A stretch of DNA of 64,000 nucleotides from Erysipelothrix rhusiopathiae. Lineage in GTDB: Bacteria; Bacillota_I; Bacilli_A; Erysipelotrichales; Erysipelotrichaceae. A program made the translations under genes and the position numbers. Positions 1-9,620 of the stretch are shown piece after piece (the stretch's first letter is position 1; every line of letters starts with the position of its first letter). The notes beneath the pieces are model-generated. The model did not search any database and had not been told where the DNA came from. It saw only the letters and a list, made by a program, of their open reading frames with translations. The stretch is from contig NZ_LR134439.1 in assembly GCF_900637845.1 (NCBI RefSeq), forward strand, positions 930,001 to 994,000. The letters are read 5' to 3'.

Positions 1-527
1 TATTTTAAATGTTTTTTTAAATAATCTAGTGAGAAATTTGCCCATGAATGGTTGTTTGTGAGGATATGAGCTGAGGTTTTATCGTAATGCCCTGGAATTG
101 CGATTCCGATACTTGTAACGGCTGTATCAGAATGTTTCTTTAAAAAATCGTTGATTGTTTTCACTAATAAATCGTGTCGCACGTGATCGGATTTCGAGAG
201 TGTGAATGCTTCTTCGAAGCAAATCTCATTTAAATTGTCGGATAAAGCGAGTGTGAAGGAGTGTTCAAACAGTTCGACTCCGAGATAATAGGAATGATTA
301 GGAAGAAGTCCTAAGAGTATTTTTCGTCTTCCGACACGAGTATTATCGGTATCTTCTCCGATTTCGCAAATTATTTTGTCGTTGATTAAGTGCTGTGTGA
401 GATCACTTACAGTCGCCGGGGTAATGTGAAGTGACTTTGAAATATCAATGCGTGAAAGCGGGCCTTTTGAGTATAATAAGTCAAGAATTAAAGCCGTTTG
501 CTTTGTTTTTGCTTTACTGAGTTGCAT
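1..527 (-). CDS. ROK-family transcriptional repressor (NagC/XylR type), 3' end missing
   Basis: The minus strand is open from an ATG at 525-527 to the window edge, giving the first 175 residues. A GGAGGT ribosome site lies just upstream. Residues 5-60 form a winged helix-turn-helix typical of ROK repressors (SRIDISKSLHITPATVSDL). A sugar-kinase-like ROK domain follows, with IGIAIPGHYDK around residue 145 corresponding to the family's GxxxPG motif. The gene is divergent from the beta-glucan PTS operon at 751, and palindromes lie between them, so it probably represses that operon in response to an imported sugar or sugar phosphate. The effector cannot be told from sequence, and the C-terminal half lies outside the window. 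Confidence 0.85.
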   Translation of the reverse strand, partial: MQLSKAKTKQTALILDLLYSKGPLSRIDISKSLHITPATVSDLTQHLINDKIICEIGEDTDNTRVGRRKILLGLLPNHSYYLGVELFEHSFTLALSDNLNEICFEEAFTLSKSDHVRHDLLVKTINDFLKKHSDTAVTSIGIAIPGHYDKTSAHILTNNHSWANFSLDYLKKHLK

Positions 528-540
528 ATTCCACCTCCAT

Positions 541-558
541 TAGGTACATTGTAACCTA
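541..558. promoter_or_regulatory. Imperfect palindrome, possible ROK operator
   Basis: The 18-mer TAGGTACATTGTAACCTA has outer arms TAGGT/ACCTA and inner arms TACA/TGTA, offset by one base. It starts 14 bases upstream of the ROK repressor start codon and could mediate autoregulation. The role is inferred from position and symmetry only. Confidence 0.4.
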
Positions 559-615
559 TTAATTATTATTTGTAATCATTAATGGGTGAAATTTAACAAA
601 ACCAACACAATTATC

Positions 616-655
616 AAATGTAAGGCTTTACATTTATAATGAAGTGGTCTATAGT
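616..655 (+). promoter_or_regulatory. Sigma-A promoter overlapped by a perfect palindromic operator
   Basis: A -35 TTTACA (627-632) and -10 TATAGT (650-655) are separated by 17 bp and point towards the PTS gene at 751. A perfect 8-bp inverted repeat, AAATGTAA-GGCT-TTACATTT (616-635), covers the -35 box, a classic repressor position. The core TGTAAGGCTTTACA also matches 12 of 14 positions of a catabolite-response element but has GC instead of CG at the centre, so the ROK repressor is the more likely ligand. Confidence 0.6.
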
Positions 656-750
656 GTAGGTAGTTGGTAATATAAAATAATTAATTACTGAGATATTGCG
701 CACATTTTCAATCTAATTGTTCTATATTATAACCAAAAGAGGAGGATATT

Positions 751-2031
751 ATGAATAAAGTAGGAGATTTTTTAGAAGAAAAAGTTTTGCCCGTAGCAGC
801 GAAGCTTTCAAGTAATAAATTTTTAATTGCAATTCGTGATGGTATTACACTTTCAATGCCATTAATTATCATCGGTTCGATTTTTATGGTTATAGCAAGT
901 TTTCCTGTACCAGGTTGGGAAGCATGGTTAGGAGATATTGGTGTTGCTGGCTATCTTTGGAAGGGTGTAGACAGTAGTTTTGGATTAGTTGGATTAATTT
1001 CAGCATTTGGTATTGCTTACAGTATTGCTGATCAGCATAAGACAGATGGAATTTCAGCGGGGATTATTGCTTTATCAGCATTTATCGTTGTAACTCCTTT
1101 TGTTAAAGGGGAAACAGGTGCTGGTATTACAGTTGGACTCGTTGGTGCTCGTGGACTCTTTGTAGCGATCATCTTAGGTAATATTAGTGGTCTTATCTAT
1201 CAATGGTTTATCAATAATGAAATCGAAATCAAAATGCCCGATACTGTTCCACCTGCAGTTGCGAAAAGCTTTAGTGCAATTATTCCAGGTGCAGTAATCA
1301 TTACAATGTGGTTAACAATCTTTGGTTTACTTGATAAATTTGGTTTACCAAACTTGCATGATATTGCAGCAGTTGTTTTAGGAAAACCTTTCGGATTACT
1401 TGGAAATAATATTATTGGTACAATTATTGTTGTTGCATTTAACAGTATTTTCTGGTTCTTAGGAATTCATGGGGGTCATGTTGTTAACTCAATTATGAAA
1501 CCAATTTGGATTGCAAACTTAGATGCAAACCGTCTTGCTTATCAAGCTGGTGATGCATTGAAACACATTATTACAGAACCATTTATGGATAACTTTGTAT
1601 ATATCGGTGGTGGTGGAGCCACAATCGGTCTAGTTCTAGCAATCGCATTCTATGCACGTAAGAAAAACACAAGTTTACGTACAAAAGCACTTGCTCCAAT
1701 TACAGTTGTTCCAGGACTCTTTAATATTAATGAGCCTACAATGTTTGGACTTCCAGTAGTACTTAACTTATTATTAATTGTTCCATTTATCTTAGCTCCA
1801 ATGCTTAACGCTTTAATTACTTATTTCGCAATGGCATCAGGATTAGTTCCATTAACACGTAGTGTAGCAACTTGGACAATGCCACCAGTAATTAGTGGAT
1901 TCTTAACAACAGGTAGTATCCGAGGATCAATCTTACAAGTTATTTTAATTGCACTTGATATTCTCTTATACTTACCATTCTTCGCAATGGTTGAAAAAGG
2001 ATTTAAGGCAGAAGAAACAGCAGAACAGTAA
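751..2031 (+). CDS. PTS sugar permease EIIC, cellobiose/lactose family
   Basis: The 426-residue protein is a multi-spanning EIIC of the lactose/cellobiose (CelB-like) family. It starts VGDFLEEKVLPVAAKLSSN, like other CelB proteins, and has hydrophobic segments throughout. HGGHVVNSIM and FNINEPTMFGLP match conserved substrate-site segments of the family. The start has an AGGAGG site at the right distance. No EIIA or EIIB partner lies in the window, so those must be encoded elsewhere. It heads an operon with a TIM-barrel protein and a secreted beta-glucanase, suggesting uptake of beta-glucan oligosaccharides such as laminaribiose or cellobiose. The substrate is inferred from context. Confidence 0.88.
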   Translation: MNKVGDFLEEKVLPVAAKLSSNKFLIAIRDGITLSMPLIIIGSIFMVIASFPVPGWEAWLGDIGVAGYLWKGVDSSFGLVGLISAFGIAYSIADQHKTDGISAGIIALSAFIVVTPFVKGETGAGITVGLVGARGLFVAIILGNISGLIYQWFINNEIEIKMPDTVPPAVAKSFSAIIPGAVIITMWLTIFGLLDKFGLPNLHDIAAVVLGKPFGLLGNNIIGTIIVVAFNSIFWFLGIHGGHVVNSIMKPIWIANLDANRLAYQAGDALKHIITEPFMDNFVYIGGGGATIGLVLAIAFYARKKNTSLRTKALAPITVVPGLFNINEPTMFGLPVVLNLLLIVPFILAPMLNALITYFAMASGLVPLTRSVATWTMPPVISGFLTTGSIRGSILQVILIALDILLYLPFFAMVEKGFKAEETAEQ

Positions 2032-2052
2032 TTTATATATAGAAAGTGTGAA

Positions 2053-2952
2053 ATGATGAAACGATTAATTAGTGCAAATACGAGTGATATTTTAAACATG
2101 ACAGCTGAAGAACTTAAACAAAGTATAAAAGCGAGTGAGGGACGCGTAGTTTTATCGGAAAACTACGCAGCTCGCGAAAGCTTTGTGGGAGATATTAGTA
2201 ACTCTGAGATTGCACGTGCATGTGGTGCAGACTTAATTTTACTCAATGGCGTCGATGTATTTAATCCGGATTTATTTGCAATTGAATGTATTGAAAAGAA
2301 TTTTGTGGATGAGCTTCATCGCTTAGTTGGAGCTCCCATTGGTGTTAATTTAGAACCCATTGATCAAAATGCAGAAATGACGGAGTCACGCTTTGAGATT
2401 GCTTTAGGAAGACAGGCAACTGTAGAGACAATTGAAGAGATTGAACGTCGTAACTTTGATTTTGTTTGTTTTACGGGAAATCCTGGTACAGGTGTAACAA
2501 ACGAAGCGATTATCTCTACAATTAAAATCGCAAAAGAGAAGTTCTCGGGTCTTATTATTGCAGGTAAGATGCATGGAGCCGGTGTTGTGGGTCCAATTAT
2601 TGATTTAAAAACAGTAGAAGCGTTTATTGACGCAGGTGCGGATGTTATTTTAGTACCAGCAGTTGGAACGGTTCCAGGATTTGATGCGGAAGAACAAAAA
2701 GAAATTGTGCAATTTGCACATGCCCGTGATACGTTGGTTATGAGTGCAATTGGTACGAGCCAAGAAGGTTCAACACCTGAAATAATTGCACAGATGTCAA
2801 TTCAAAATAAGATTTGCGGCGTGGATATTCATCATATTGGTGACGCAGGATATGCAGGATTAGCTCCGGTTGAGAATATTTTCGCAATCGGTCAAGCAAT
2901 CCGTGGTATTCGACACACACTGTCATCATGTGCCCGCTCTGTAAATCGCTAA
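2053..2952 (+). CDS. PTS-associated TIM-barrel protein (DUF7916-like)
   Basis: The 299-residue protein begins 21 bases after the PTS gene and belongs to the same operon. It contains segments typical of a phosphate-binding TIM barrel (LLNGVDVFNPD, FTGNPGTGVTN, AGADVILVPAVGTVPG). I recognise it as the conserved protein often found beside PTS permeases of Firmicutes and labelled DUF7916 or, misleadingly, haloacid-dehalogenase-like; the family number is from memory. It has no HAD DxDxT motif. The activity is unknown; an enzyme acting on an imported sugar phosphate is plausible. Two ATGs in a row (2053 and 2056) leave the exact start uncertain, with only a weak ribosome site. Confidence 0.6.
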   Translation: MMKRLISANTSDILNMTAEELKQSIKASEGRVVLSENYAARESFVGDISNSEIARACGADLILLNGVDVFNPDLFAIECIEKNFVDELHRLVGAPIGVNLEPIDQNAEMTESRFEIALGRQATVETIEEIERRNFDFVCFTGNPGTGVTNEAIISTIKIAKEKFSGLIIAGKMHGAGVVGPIIDLKTVEAFIDAGADVILVPAVGTVPGFDAEEQKEIVQFAHARDTLVMSAIGTSQEGSTPEIIAQMSIQNKICGVDIHHIGDAGYAGLAPVENIFAIGQAIRGIRHTLSSCARSVNR

Positions 2953-2973
2953 ACATTTATAAAGGAGCATGAA

Positions 2974-5073
2974 ATGCGTAAAGGTTTAAAAAATATCGTT
3001 ACAGTATTTATGGTTTTAGCTTTATCAATGACGTCAATCTCAGCACTTGAGCTTGATGCTAAGAATGTAATTCAAGATGGTGATTTTGAACAAGGTGGGT
3101 CCTCATGGACTCAACGTAATAAAGGTGAAGTTCAGGATAAGGTGTCTTACGATGGAAAGTATGCTGGTGTTGTACCGAATACAGCAATCTCAGGTAACTT
3201 TGCAAACGGGTTTATTGGTCAAGTTATTCGACTTGAACCGAATACAACTTATCACGTAAGTGCTTATGCGAAAGTAGATGTTAAAGGGGCGGGCGCCATC
3301 TTTACAGCACGCTTTTGGAATGGACAACAAGGCGATGTTATTAAGGGAGAAAACGGTCAAACCGTTGATCAACTTGTATCATCCACCGATTGGCAAAAAG
3401 TAAGTTATACGTTTAATTCAGGTACCGAACAAGGTGCGTTAATTCAACTTGTTAAGTGGTCTGAAAAAGAAGAAACAAAGCAATCCAATGCTTATATTGA
3501 TAACGTTGTGGTAACGAAAGAATCAAATGTTTCAGAAGAGAAAGATGATGACGTCTTTACAGAAGTATGGCGTGATGATTTTGATCAAGAATCCCTAAAT
3601 ATGGAAGATTGGGGTTATGAATTGGGTTCGATTCGTGGTATTGAACAACAACATTATGTAAACAATCCAGAAAATGTATTCTTACGTGATGGTAAACTTG
3701 TATTACGAGCAACAGATCGTGATGTTGCGGATCAATATTTACATCCACGTGACACTTCCCGTAATGTTATTTATAACTCAGGAAGTATTCGTACACATGG
3801 TCAACGAGAATTTTTATACGGTAAATTGGAAATTCGAGCAAAGCTTCCGAAAGGAAGAGGCGCTTTCCCTGCATTTTGGACTCTAGGTGCTGACTTTACG
3901 CTTGATGGTAAGATTAAGTCAGAACAAGGACGTGGATGGCCAAGTACTGGTGAAATTGATATTATGGAATTAATTGGTGAAGATCGTGATGGTTCACATG
4001 GTAACCGTACTGTTTATCAAACGGTTCATTATGGTCCTGCTGAGGATAATGTAGGACGTTTTTCTGGAAACGGAACTGCGTATACGATTCCTCAAGGAAA
4101 CTTTAATGATGAATTTCATACTTTTGCACTAAATTGGACCGAAGATGCTCTTGAATGGTATGTTGATGATCAAAAAGTCCGTACGGTACCGTATGGACAA
4201 GATCCAATGGCTAAAGATATTTTCAATAAGCCTCAATACATTCAACTTAATTTAGCGATGGGTGGGGCATGGCCTGGACCTGTTGGGGAAAATCTTGCCG
4301 GTACTGAATTTGTGATTGATTCAGTATCGTATCAACAAACTGCTGCGCAAGCGAAAGCTGCTCAGGCTTATTATGATAATGCACCAAAATTAGTAGGGGT
4401 TAAACCTCTAACAATCATGCAAGGTGGAACAATCAATCCGCTTGAAGGTATTAATACAATTGAAGGTTATGATTTAGATTTCTCAATAGAAGATACACCG
4501 ATGTTTAATCCACGTGGTGGTAATTCAAATGTGAAACTTCTTGTAAAGGGTTTGGATGAGATGGATCTTATTTCAAATCTTCCAGTAGGAACGTATAATC
4601 TTCACTATAGTGCAACGCCAAAGGGTGTTGATTTGACACAGGATATTAAAACACCGGTTGCACGTCAAGCAACAACACTTGTTGTTTCAAAGCAAGCCTT
4701 TCCTCAATCGTTTGAACTTGAAATAACAGAAGGTAATACGCTATCGACACTTACTTTACCACAAGGATGGACATGGAAGAATCCAGAACTTGTTGTGAAG
4801 GAAGCTGGAATGTTTACCGTTCTCTATGGTGTCAAAAATGACGAACATTCCGTGCATGTATCACTTCGGGAAATTCCAGAAGTACCTAAAGAAGAGAACA
4901 AGCCTGCGGAAGTTCTTGGTGAGAAAAAAGAAAAGGACGTTACATCGACTGAAACGACTCTACCGAATACGGGTCAATATACATCAAGTTTCGCAATTGT
5001 GGTTGCGTTATCACTGACATGTATCGGTTATGTGATGTTGAAGTTGAATAAAGAATCAAAAGAAAACGAATAG
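2974..5073 (+). CDS. Cell-wall anchored GH16 endo-beta-glucanase (laminarinase-like)
   Basis: The 699-residue surface enzyme has a signal peptide (about residues 1-26), a carbohydrate-binding module of CBM4/9 type (about 32-180), a GH16 catalytic domain (about 195-455), a C-terminal linker and a sortase signal LPNTG at 663-667, followed by a membrane segment and charged tail. The GH16 signature EIDIME gives the nucleophile E327, D329 and the acid/base E332. It should cut beta-1,3 or mixed-linkage glucan outside the cell, and the PTS permease upstream in the operon could import the products. A strong terminator follows. Exact glucan specificity cannot be read from sequence. Confidence 0.88.
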   Translation: MRKGLKNIVTVFMVLALSMTSISALELDAKNVIQDGDFEQGGSSWTQRNKGEVQDKVSYDGKYAGVVPNTAISGNFANGFIGQVIRLEPNTTYHVSAYAKVDVKGAGAIFTARFWNGQQGDVIKGENGQTVDQLVSSTDWQKVSYTFNSGTEQGALIQLVKWSEKEETKQSNAYIDNVVVTKESNVSEEKDDDVFTEVWRDDFDQESLNMEDWGYELGSIRGIEQQHYVNNPENVFLRDGKLVLRATDRDVADQYLHPRDTSRNVIYNSGSIRTHGQREFLYGKLEIRAKLPKGRGAFPAFWTLGADFTLDGKIKSEQGRGWPSTGEIDIMELIGEDRDGSHGNRTVYQTVHYGPAEDNVGRFSGNGTAYTIPQGNFNDEFHTFALNWTEDALEWYVDDQKVRTVPYGQDPMAKDIFNKPQYIQLNLAMGGAWPGPVGENLAGTEFVIDSVSYQQTAAQAKAAQAYYDNAPKLVGVKPLTIMQGGTINPLEGINTIEGYDLDFSIEDTPMFNPRGGNSNVKLLVKGLDEMDLISNLPVGTYNLHYSATPKGVDLTQDIKTPVARQATTLVVSKQAFPQSFELEITEGNTLSTLTLPQGWTWKNPELVVKEAGMFTVLYGVKNDEHSVHVSLREIPEVPKEENKPAEVLGEKKEKDVTSTETTLPNTGQYTSSFAIVVALSLTCIGYVMLKLNKESKENE

Positions 5074-5092
5074 TTTAATTTTTAGGAAGCCG

Positions 5093-5125
5093 AAAGACTG
5101 TTGATTAATCAACAGTCTTTTTTTG
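5093..5125 (+). terminator. Intrinsic terminator of the beta-glucan operon
   Basis: A perfect hairpin with 12-bp arms (AAAGACTGTTGA and its complement), TTAA loop, followed by a run of T. Confidence 0.9.
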
Positions 5126-5250
5126 TAAGTGTATATTTCGCTATAAATCAAACACCTATTTGTGTTATCTTAATTTATCATTTTTTATCAAAACCATCTT
5201 GAAATCCCTTACTTTTTTCGGTAAAGTATAAACACTTGAGGAGGTAAAGT

Positions 5251-6816
5251 ATGAAAAAGAAGGTTTTTGATTTTCTACAGCAATTGGGTCGTACCTTTAT
5301 GTTACCGATTGCTTTATTACCCTTTGCGGGGCTTTTATTGGGGTTGGGCGCAACCTTTACCAATCCTTCATTAATTGAAATGTATCATCTTGAAGGGGTT
5401 TTGGCACAAACAGGCGTACTGTATAAAATTCTTGTGATCATGAAGTCATGTGGTGAAGTTGTGTTTGCGAACTTACCACTTTTATTTGCGATTGGTGTTG
5501 CGTTTGGAATGGCTCGTGAGTCAAAAGAGGTTGCTTCACTTGCGGCAGCGATTGCATATTTGATGATGAATGTCGCCATGGCCGCAACAATTGAACAATT
5601 CGGTAATCTCGAACATTTAATGCAAACTTCAGGTTTGATAACACATGTATTGGGGATTGAGAATACGTTAAATACAGGTGTTTTTGGTGGGATTATCGTG
5701 GGGATTATGGTATCAGTTCTCCATAATAAATTCTATCAAATTGAATTTAATGATGCTTTTTCGTTTTTTAGTGGGACTCGTTTTATTCCCATTATTTCAT
5801 CCGTATTCGCAATTGGATTAGGTATTCTTTTTGTTTGGATTTGGCCAAGCATCGCCTTTGGAATTGCTTCTCTGGGTGTTGCGATTTCAAAAATGGGCTA
5901 CCTTGGAACCTTTATTTATGGTTTTATATATCGTGCACTCATTCCATTAGGACTGCATCATGTTTTCTATCTTCCGTTTTGGCAAACTGCACTTGGTGGC
6001 AGTACAGTGGTTGCGGGGACGGTTGTGGAAGGGGCACAAAATATTGTGTTTGCGCAACTTGCAGCAGGAATCCCTGTCGATCCTTCCTATGCTCGTTTTT
6101 TCTCTGGACTTTTCCCTTTCATGATTTTCGGATTTCCAGCTGCAGCCCTTGCAATGTATAAAACGGCTTATCCTGAAAATAAAGCGAAAGTTAAGGGCTT
6201 GTTGGTATCTGCATCCATCACCTCAATCGTGACGGGAATTACAGAGCCTATTGAGTTTTCATTCTTGTTTGCATCCCCATTCCTCTACTTTGGTGTACAT
6301 GTTGTTCTGGCGGCATTTTCATTTATGCTGATGCATATACTTTCTGTTGGAGTTGGTCTTACCTTTTCGGGAGGACTTCTTGATCTCATCTTGTATGGTA
6401 TCTTACCCGGAAATCAGATGACCCATTGGATTCCTATTGTCGCAGTTGGGCTTATCTACGGCTTAATCTATTATTTTGTCTTTACATTCGCAATTAAAAA
6501 GTTTGATCTTAAAACCCCAGGACGGGAGAAAAATGGGAATGTACAACTTTACACTAAAAAAGATTTAAAAGATAAAGAAGATGTCTCTGCATTGATTGTG
6601 GAAGCCCTAGGAGGTCAAGGGAATATTGTAACTGTTGATAACTGTGCGACACGACTTCGTATCGAAGTGACTGATGCAAACCGTGTCAACAAAGACCAAT
6701 TGAGTCAAACGGGTGCAGCTGGATCATTAATCAGTGGAAATACCGTACAGGTTATCTATGGACCCAAAGTCACAAATATCAAGACCAAAATTGATCAATA
6801 TCTAAATAAAAAATAA
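5251..6816 (+). CDS. PTS glucose/glucoside-family EIICB permease (MalX/GlvC-like)
   Basis: The 521-residue protein has an EIIC membrane domain (about 1-430) and a C-terminal EIIB domain (about 445-520). The EIIB phosphorylation site is the cysteine in NCATRLR. ITEPIEFSFLF is the conserved EIIC loop of the glucose superfamily. GAGGAGG precedes the ATG, and terminators bound the gene on both sides, so it is probably transcribed alone. It has no EIIA domain; the separate EIIA at 41184 or HPr-linked EIIA elsewhere could serve it. Similarity to MalX and GlvC suggests an alpha-glucoside or glucose substrate, but this is uncertain. It is a paralogue of the EIICB at 39611. Confidence 0.88.
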   Translation: MKKKVFDFLQQLGRTFMLPIALLPFAGLLLGLGATFTNPSLIEMYHLEGVLAQTGVLYKILVIMKSCGEVVFANLPLLFAIGVAFGMARESKEVASLAAAIAYLMMNVAMAATIEQFGNLEHLMQTSGLITHVLGIENTLNTGVFGGIIVGIMVSVLHNKFYQIEFNDAFSFFSGTRFIPIISSVFAIGLGILFVWIWPSIAFGIASLGVAISKMGYLGTFIYGFIYRALIPLGLHHVFYLPFWQTALGGSTVVAGTVVEGAQNIVFAQLAAGIPVDPSYARFFSGLFPFMIFGFPAAALAMYKTAYPENKAKVKGLLVSASITSIVTGITEPIEFSFLFASPFLYFGVHVVLAAFSFMLMHILSVGVGLTFSGGLLDLILYGILPGNQMTHWIPIVAVGLIYGLIYYFVFTFAIKKFDLKTPGREKNGNVQLYTKKDLKDKEDVSALIVEALGGQGNIVTVDNCATRLRIEVTDANRVNKDQLSQTGAAGSLISGNTVQVIYGPKVTNIKTKIDQYLNKK

Positions 6817-6818
6817 AG

Positions 6819-6843
6819 CACATCGGCTCGATGTGTTTTTTTT
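6819..6843 (+). terminator. Intrinsic terminator
   Basis: Hairpin CACATCG-GCT-CGATGTG followed by eight or more T, right after the PTS gene stop. Confidence 0.85.
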
Positions 6844-6951
6844 ATCTAAGTATTTATTTTAGACTTTTCGATACATATTATTGAACATCTTGTTTTGATG
6901 ATGACGCAGTGTGGAAAGCATGGTATTACTTAGTTATATAAGGAGGGGCTT

Positions 6952-8346
6952 ATGGAATCTTACTCAAAACGCACCATCATTCCAGAAGTAAAACAGTATC
7001 AACTGAGTGAAGGTGTCGTACAACTTAAATCTAAAATCTTTATTAAAACTGAGCGACTTATTTCAAAAGCAATCTACAAGCGCATTCAACAAAATCATAG
7101 AACCCTTGTCAATGAGGGTGGGGATGATGTGACGACCATTCGTATCTTACCTCTAAAACATGAAAACCCTCGTGGGAGTTATACCATCACAATTGATGAT
7201 GAGATTACGATCAACACCAATGATGAAGAGGGGACACTTTATGCAATTCAAACCCTTCTTAAATACGAACGTACGTACGGTGATCTTCAAAAGGGAATCA
7301 TTACGGATGAACCCAGTGTAGAAGAACGTGGCTTTCATTTAGATTGCGGACGTAAATATTTCACGCCTAAATGGATTCGTCAACTTCTTGATATATTAGC
7401 TTGGCATAACTTAAACATGCTTCAATTACACTTTAGTGAGAATAAAGGATTTCGCTTAGAGTGTAAACAGTATCCTAAAATCACAAGCCAAGATGCATTA
7501 AGTTTAAAAGAATTAAAAGAAATTATGGAACTTGCGGATGAATACTGTATCGAAATTGTTCCTTCTTTTGATAGCCCAGGTCACCTTAGACATGTTTTAA
7601 AATCCTATCCGGAGTTTGCACTACCAGGATCTGATGGTGAAGCATGGGATATTACCAATCCTAAAGCGTTGAACATGATTTATGAACTGTACGATTACTA
7701 TGCAGAGGTATTTCAAAAATCACGATACTTTAATATCGGTGGTGATGAATTCATAGACTTTGAACAGTTTGATGCGTTCCCAGAACTTAAGACTTACGCC
7801 CAAGAGCATATTGGTGGGAAATCGGGTTACGATACGTATATTCATTACCTCAATACCATCGCATCACGATTGGAGGCGAAAGGATTTACGGTACGGTTAT
7901 GGAATGACGGCTTGTATCGTCTTAATCAAAATCCTGTCATCGACTTAAAGACGTCGATACAGGTTTGTTATTGGACGAAGTATAACCGTTATATGGCACC
8001 CTTAAAGGCGTTTGAAGACCGGGACATTACATTGATTAACTTTCATGCTGAGAATTTTTATTACGTCTTACATCCTGAAGTAGGGGTCAAATGCATTGAT
8101 CCACAAGGGTGGTTTGAAACTTGGACACCCAATCATTTTCCTTCAGATCAATTCTCAGAAAATGTGTGTGGTGCCTACTACTCGCTTTGGTGTGATGAGC
8201 CAGAACTTCAAACAGAGGATGAAATTATAAAACAAATACACATGCCACTTTGTGCGATGAGCGCGAAAGCATGGCGAAAAGAAAGCAAAATAACTTATAA
8301 AACATTAAACCAAAAGGAGCAAATACCATGGACACACAGAGATTAA
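6952..8346 (+). CDS. GH20 beta-N-acetylhexosaminidase, cytoplasmic (copy 1)
   Basis: The 464-residue protein has no signal peptide. An N-terminal GH20b-like domain (about 1-115) precedes the GH20 barrel. HLDCGRKYF at about 127 and NIGGDEFIDF, with the catalytic pair D265-E266, are the family hallmarks; the Asp orients the substrate acetamido group and the Glu is the general acid. It would release terminal GlcNAc or GalNAc from imported glycan fragments. Its last 19 bases overlap the next GH20 gene, which implies translational coupling. The ribosome site AAGGAGG fixes the start. The ABC importer 1.5 kb downstream may supply the substrate. Confidence 0.88.
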   Translation: MESYSKRTIIPEVKQYQLSEGVVQLKSKIFIKTERLISKAIYKRIQQNHRTLVNEGGDDVTTIRILPLKHENPRGSYTITIDDEITINTNDEEGTLYAIQTLLKYERTYGDLQKGIITDEPSVEERGFHLDCGRKYFTPKWIRQLLDILAWHNLNMLQLHFSENKGFRLECKQYPKITSQDALSLKELKEIMELADEYCIEIVPSFDSPGHLRHVLKSYPEFALPGSDGEAWDITNPKALNMIYELYDYYAEVFQKSRYFNIGGDEFIDFEQFDAFPELKTYAQEHIGGKSGYDTYIHYLNTIASRLEAKGFTVRLWNDGLYRLNQNPVIDLKTSIQVCYWTKYNRYMAPLKAFEDRDITLINFHAENFYYVLHPEVGVKCIDPQGWFETWTPNHFPSDQFSENVCGAYYSLWCDEPELQTEDEIIKQIHMPLCAMSAKAWRKESKITYKTLNQKEQIPWTHRD

Positions 8347-9554
8347 TTAAAAAAGCACAAGCACTTTATCCGAATACAGATTTGGATATAACGAAGATAC
8401 AACTTAACCAACATGTACTCGAAAATTATGGGTTTGATGGATATCAAATTCATTATGATGATGATTTAATCATTATTGCCTCAAAAACTGAACGTGGCCA
8501 TTTCTATGGTCTCTTGGATGTTTTTTCAGGCAATCCTTCCACAACACTTAATAAGGCAAAGGTAGAAGAGCGTGGCTTACATGTGGATATGGGCCGTAAA
8601 TTTTTTAGTGAAGCGTGGTTTATGGACACGATTGAATTGATGGCACGCCTTAAGCTAAATACCTTGCAGATGCATTTTTCAGAACATTTAGGCTTTCGTA
8701 TTGAATCGAAACGTTTTCCACAAATTGTATCTCGAGAACATCTAAGTCAAGACGCTGTAAGACGAATCATCAAGCATGCTAATGATTATTATATCGATGT
8801 TATTCCATCATTTGATTCACCCGGTCATCTTCAAGTTGTATTAGAAGCTTACCCAGAATATCTCATGGAAAACACAACGATGGGCCTTGATATTACCAAT
8901 CCAAAAGCACGTTCGTTTATTAAAGAAATTTACGATGAGATGGATGATTTATTCCACACATCCACAAGTTTTCACATGGGAGCAGATGAATTTATCGATT
9001 TTGGAAAATACGATGAGTTCCCTAAACTTGAGGCGTATGCGAAGGAACACTTCGGTCCAAATGCGAAAGGCTTTGATACATTCGTAGATTATATCAATGA
9101 TATCGCATCCCACATCCAAGGTAGAGGTAAGACCGTTCGCGCTTGGAATGACGGTTTATATCGTATCGATCAAGAACCAACAATAATCCTTAACAAAGAC
9201 ATCATCATTACCTATTGGACCAGTTGGAATCCAAAGATGGCACCCGTTCAAACCTTTGTGGATCGAGGCCATAATGTGGTGAATTATATGGATAGTTTAC
9301 TGTATTTTGTTTTAGGAGAAAATGCAGGGTATACATATCCAACAGAAACATCCATCATGACATCCTTTGAACCCGATCGTTTTCCAAACCGTCATGAGAC
9401 CTGTGAAGGTAATTTAGAACAACGTTCAAAAACACTGGGTGCAATGTTTTCGATTTGGTGTGATAAACCAGAAGCATTAACGACAGAAGAAGTAGCATTG
9501 AAAATTCAAGATCCACTGCGTGCATTCGCTTTAAAATGCTGGCATGAAAACTAA
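8328..9554 (+). CDS. GH20 family hexosaminidase, cytoplasmic (copy 2)
   Basis: The 408-residue paralogue of the preceding gene overlaps it by 19 bases in another frame. The ATG at 8328 has AAGGAG at 8313-8319. The N-terminal domain is shorter, so the barrel starts near residue 75 (EERGLHVDMGRKFF). The catalytic pair is D220-E221 in FHMGADEFIDF, where the usual GGDE is GADE, an unusual Gly-to-Ala change next to the active site. There is no signal peptide. The two enzymes probably act in turn on different linkages of the same imported glycan; a specificity difference is inferred only from divergence of the pair. Confidence 0.85.
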   Translation: MDTQRLIKKAQALYPNTDLDITKIQLNQHVLENYGFDGYQIHYDDDLIIIASKTERGHFYGLLDVFSGNPSTTLNKAKVEERGLHVDMGRKFFSEAWFMDTIELMARLKLNTLQMHFSEHLGFRIESKRFPQIVSREHLSQDAVRRIIKHANDYYIDVIPSFDSPGHLQVVLEAYPEYLMENTTMGLDITNPKARSFIKEIYDEMDDLFHTSTSFHMGADEFIDFGKYDEFPKLEAYAKEHFGPNAKGFDTFVDYINDIASHIQGRGKTVRAWNDGLYRIDQEPTIILNKDIIITYWTSWNPKMAPVQTFVDRGHNVVNYMDSLLYFVLGENAGYTYPTETSIMTSFEPDRFPNRHETCEGNLEQRSKTLGAMFSIWCDKPEALTTEEVALKIQDPLRAFALKCWHEN

Positions 9555-9620
9555 GATTAATAGGTGAATACCTATAATACGTTTCTTGTGTGCTTCTTAA
9601 AATTTTCGTAAACTTTATGT

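Noticed and set aside
616-635. A normal CcpA cre site
   Set aside because: The centre is GC and not CG, and the position next to a divergent ROK repressor fits that regulator better.
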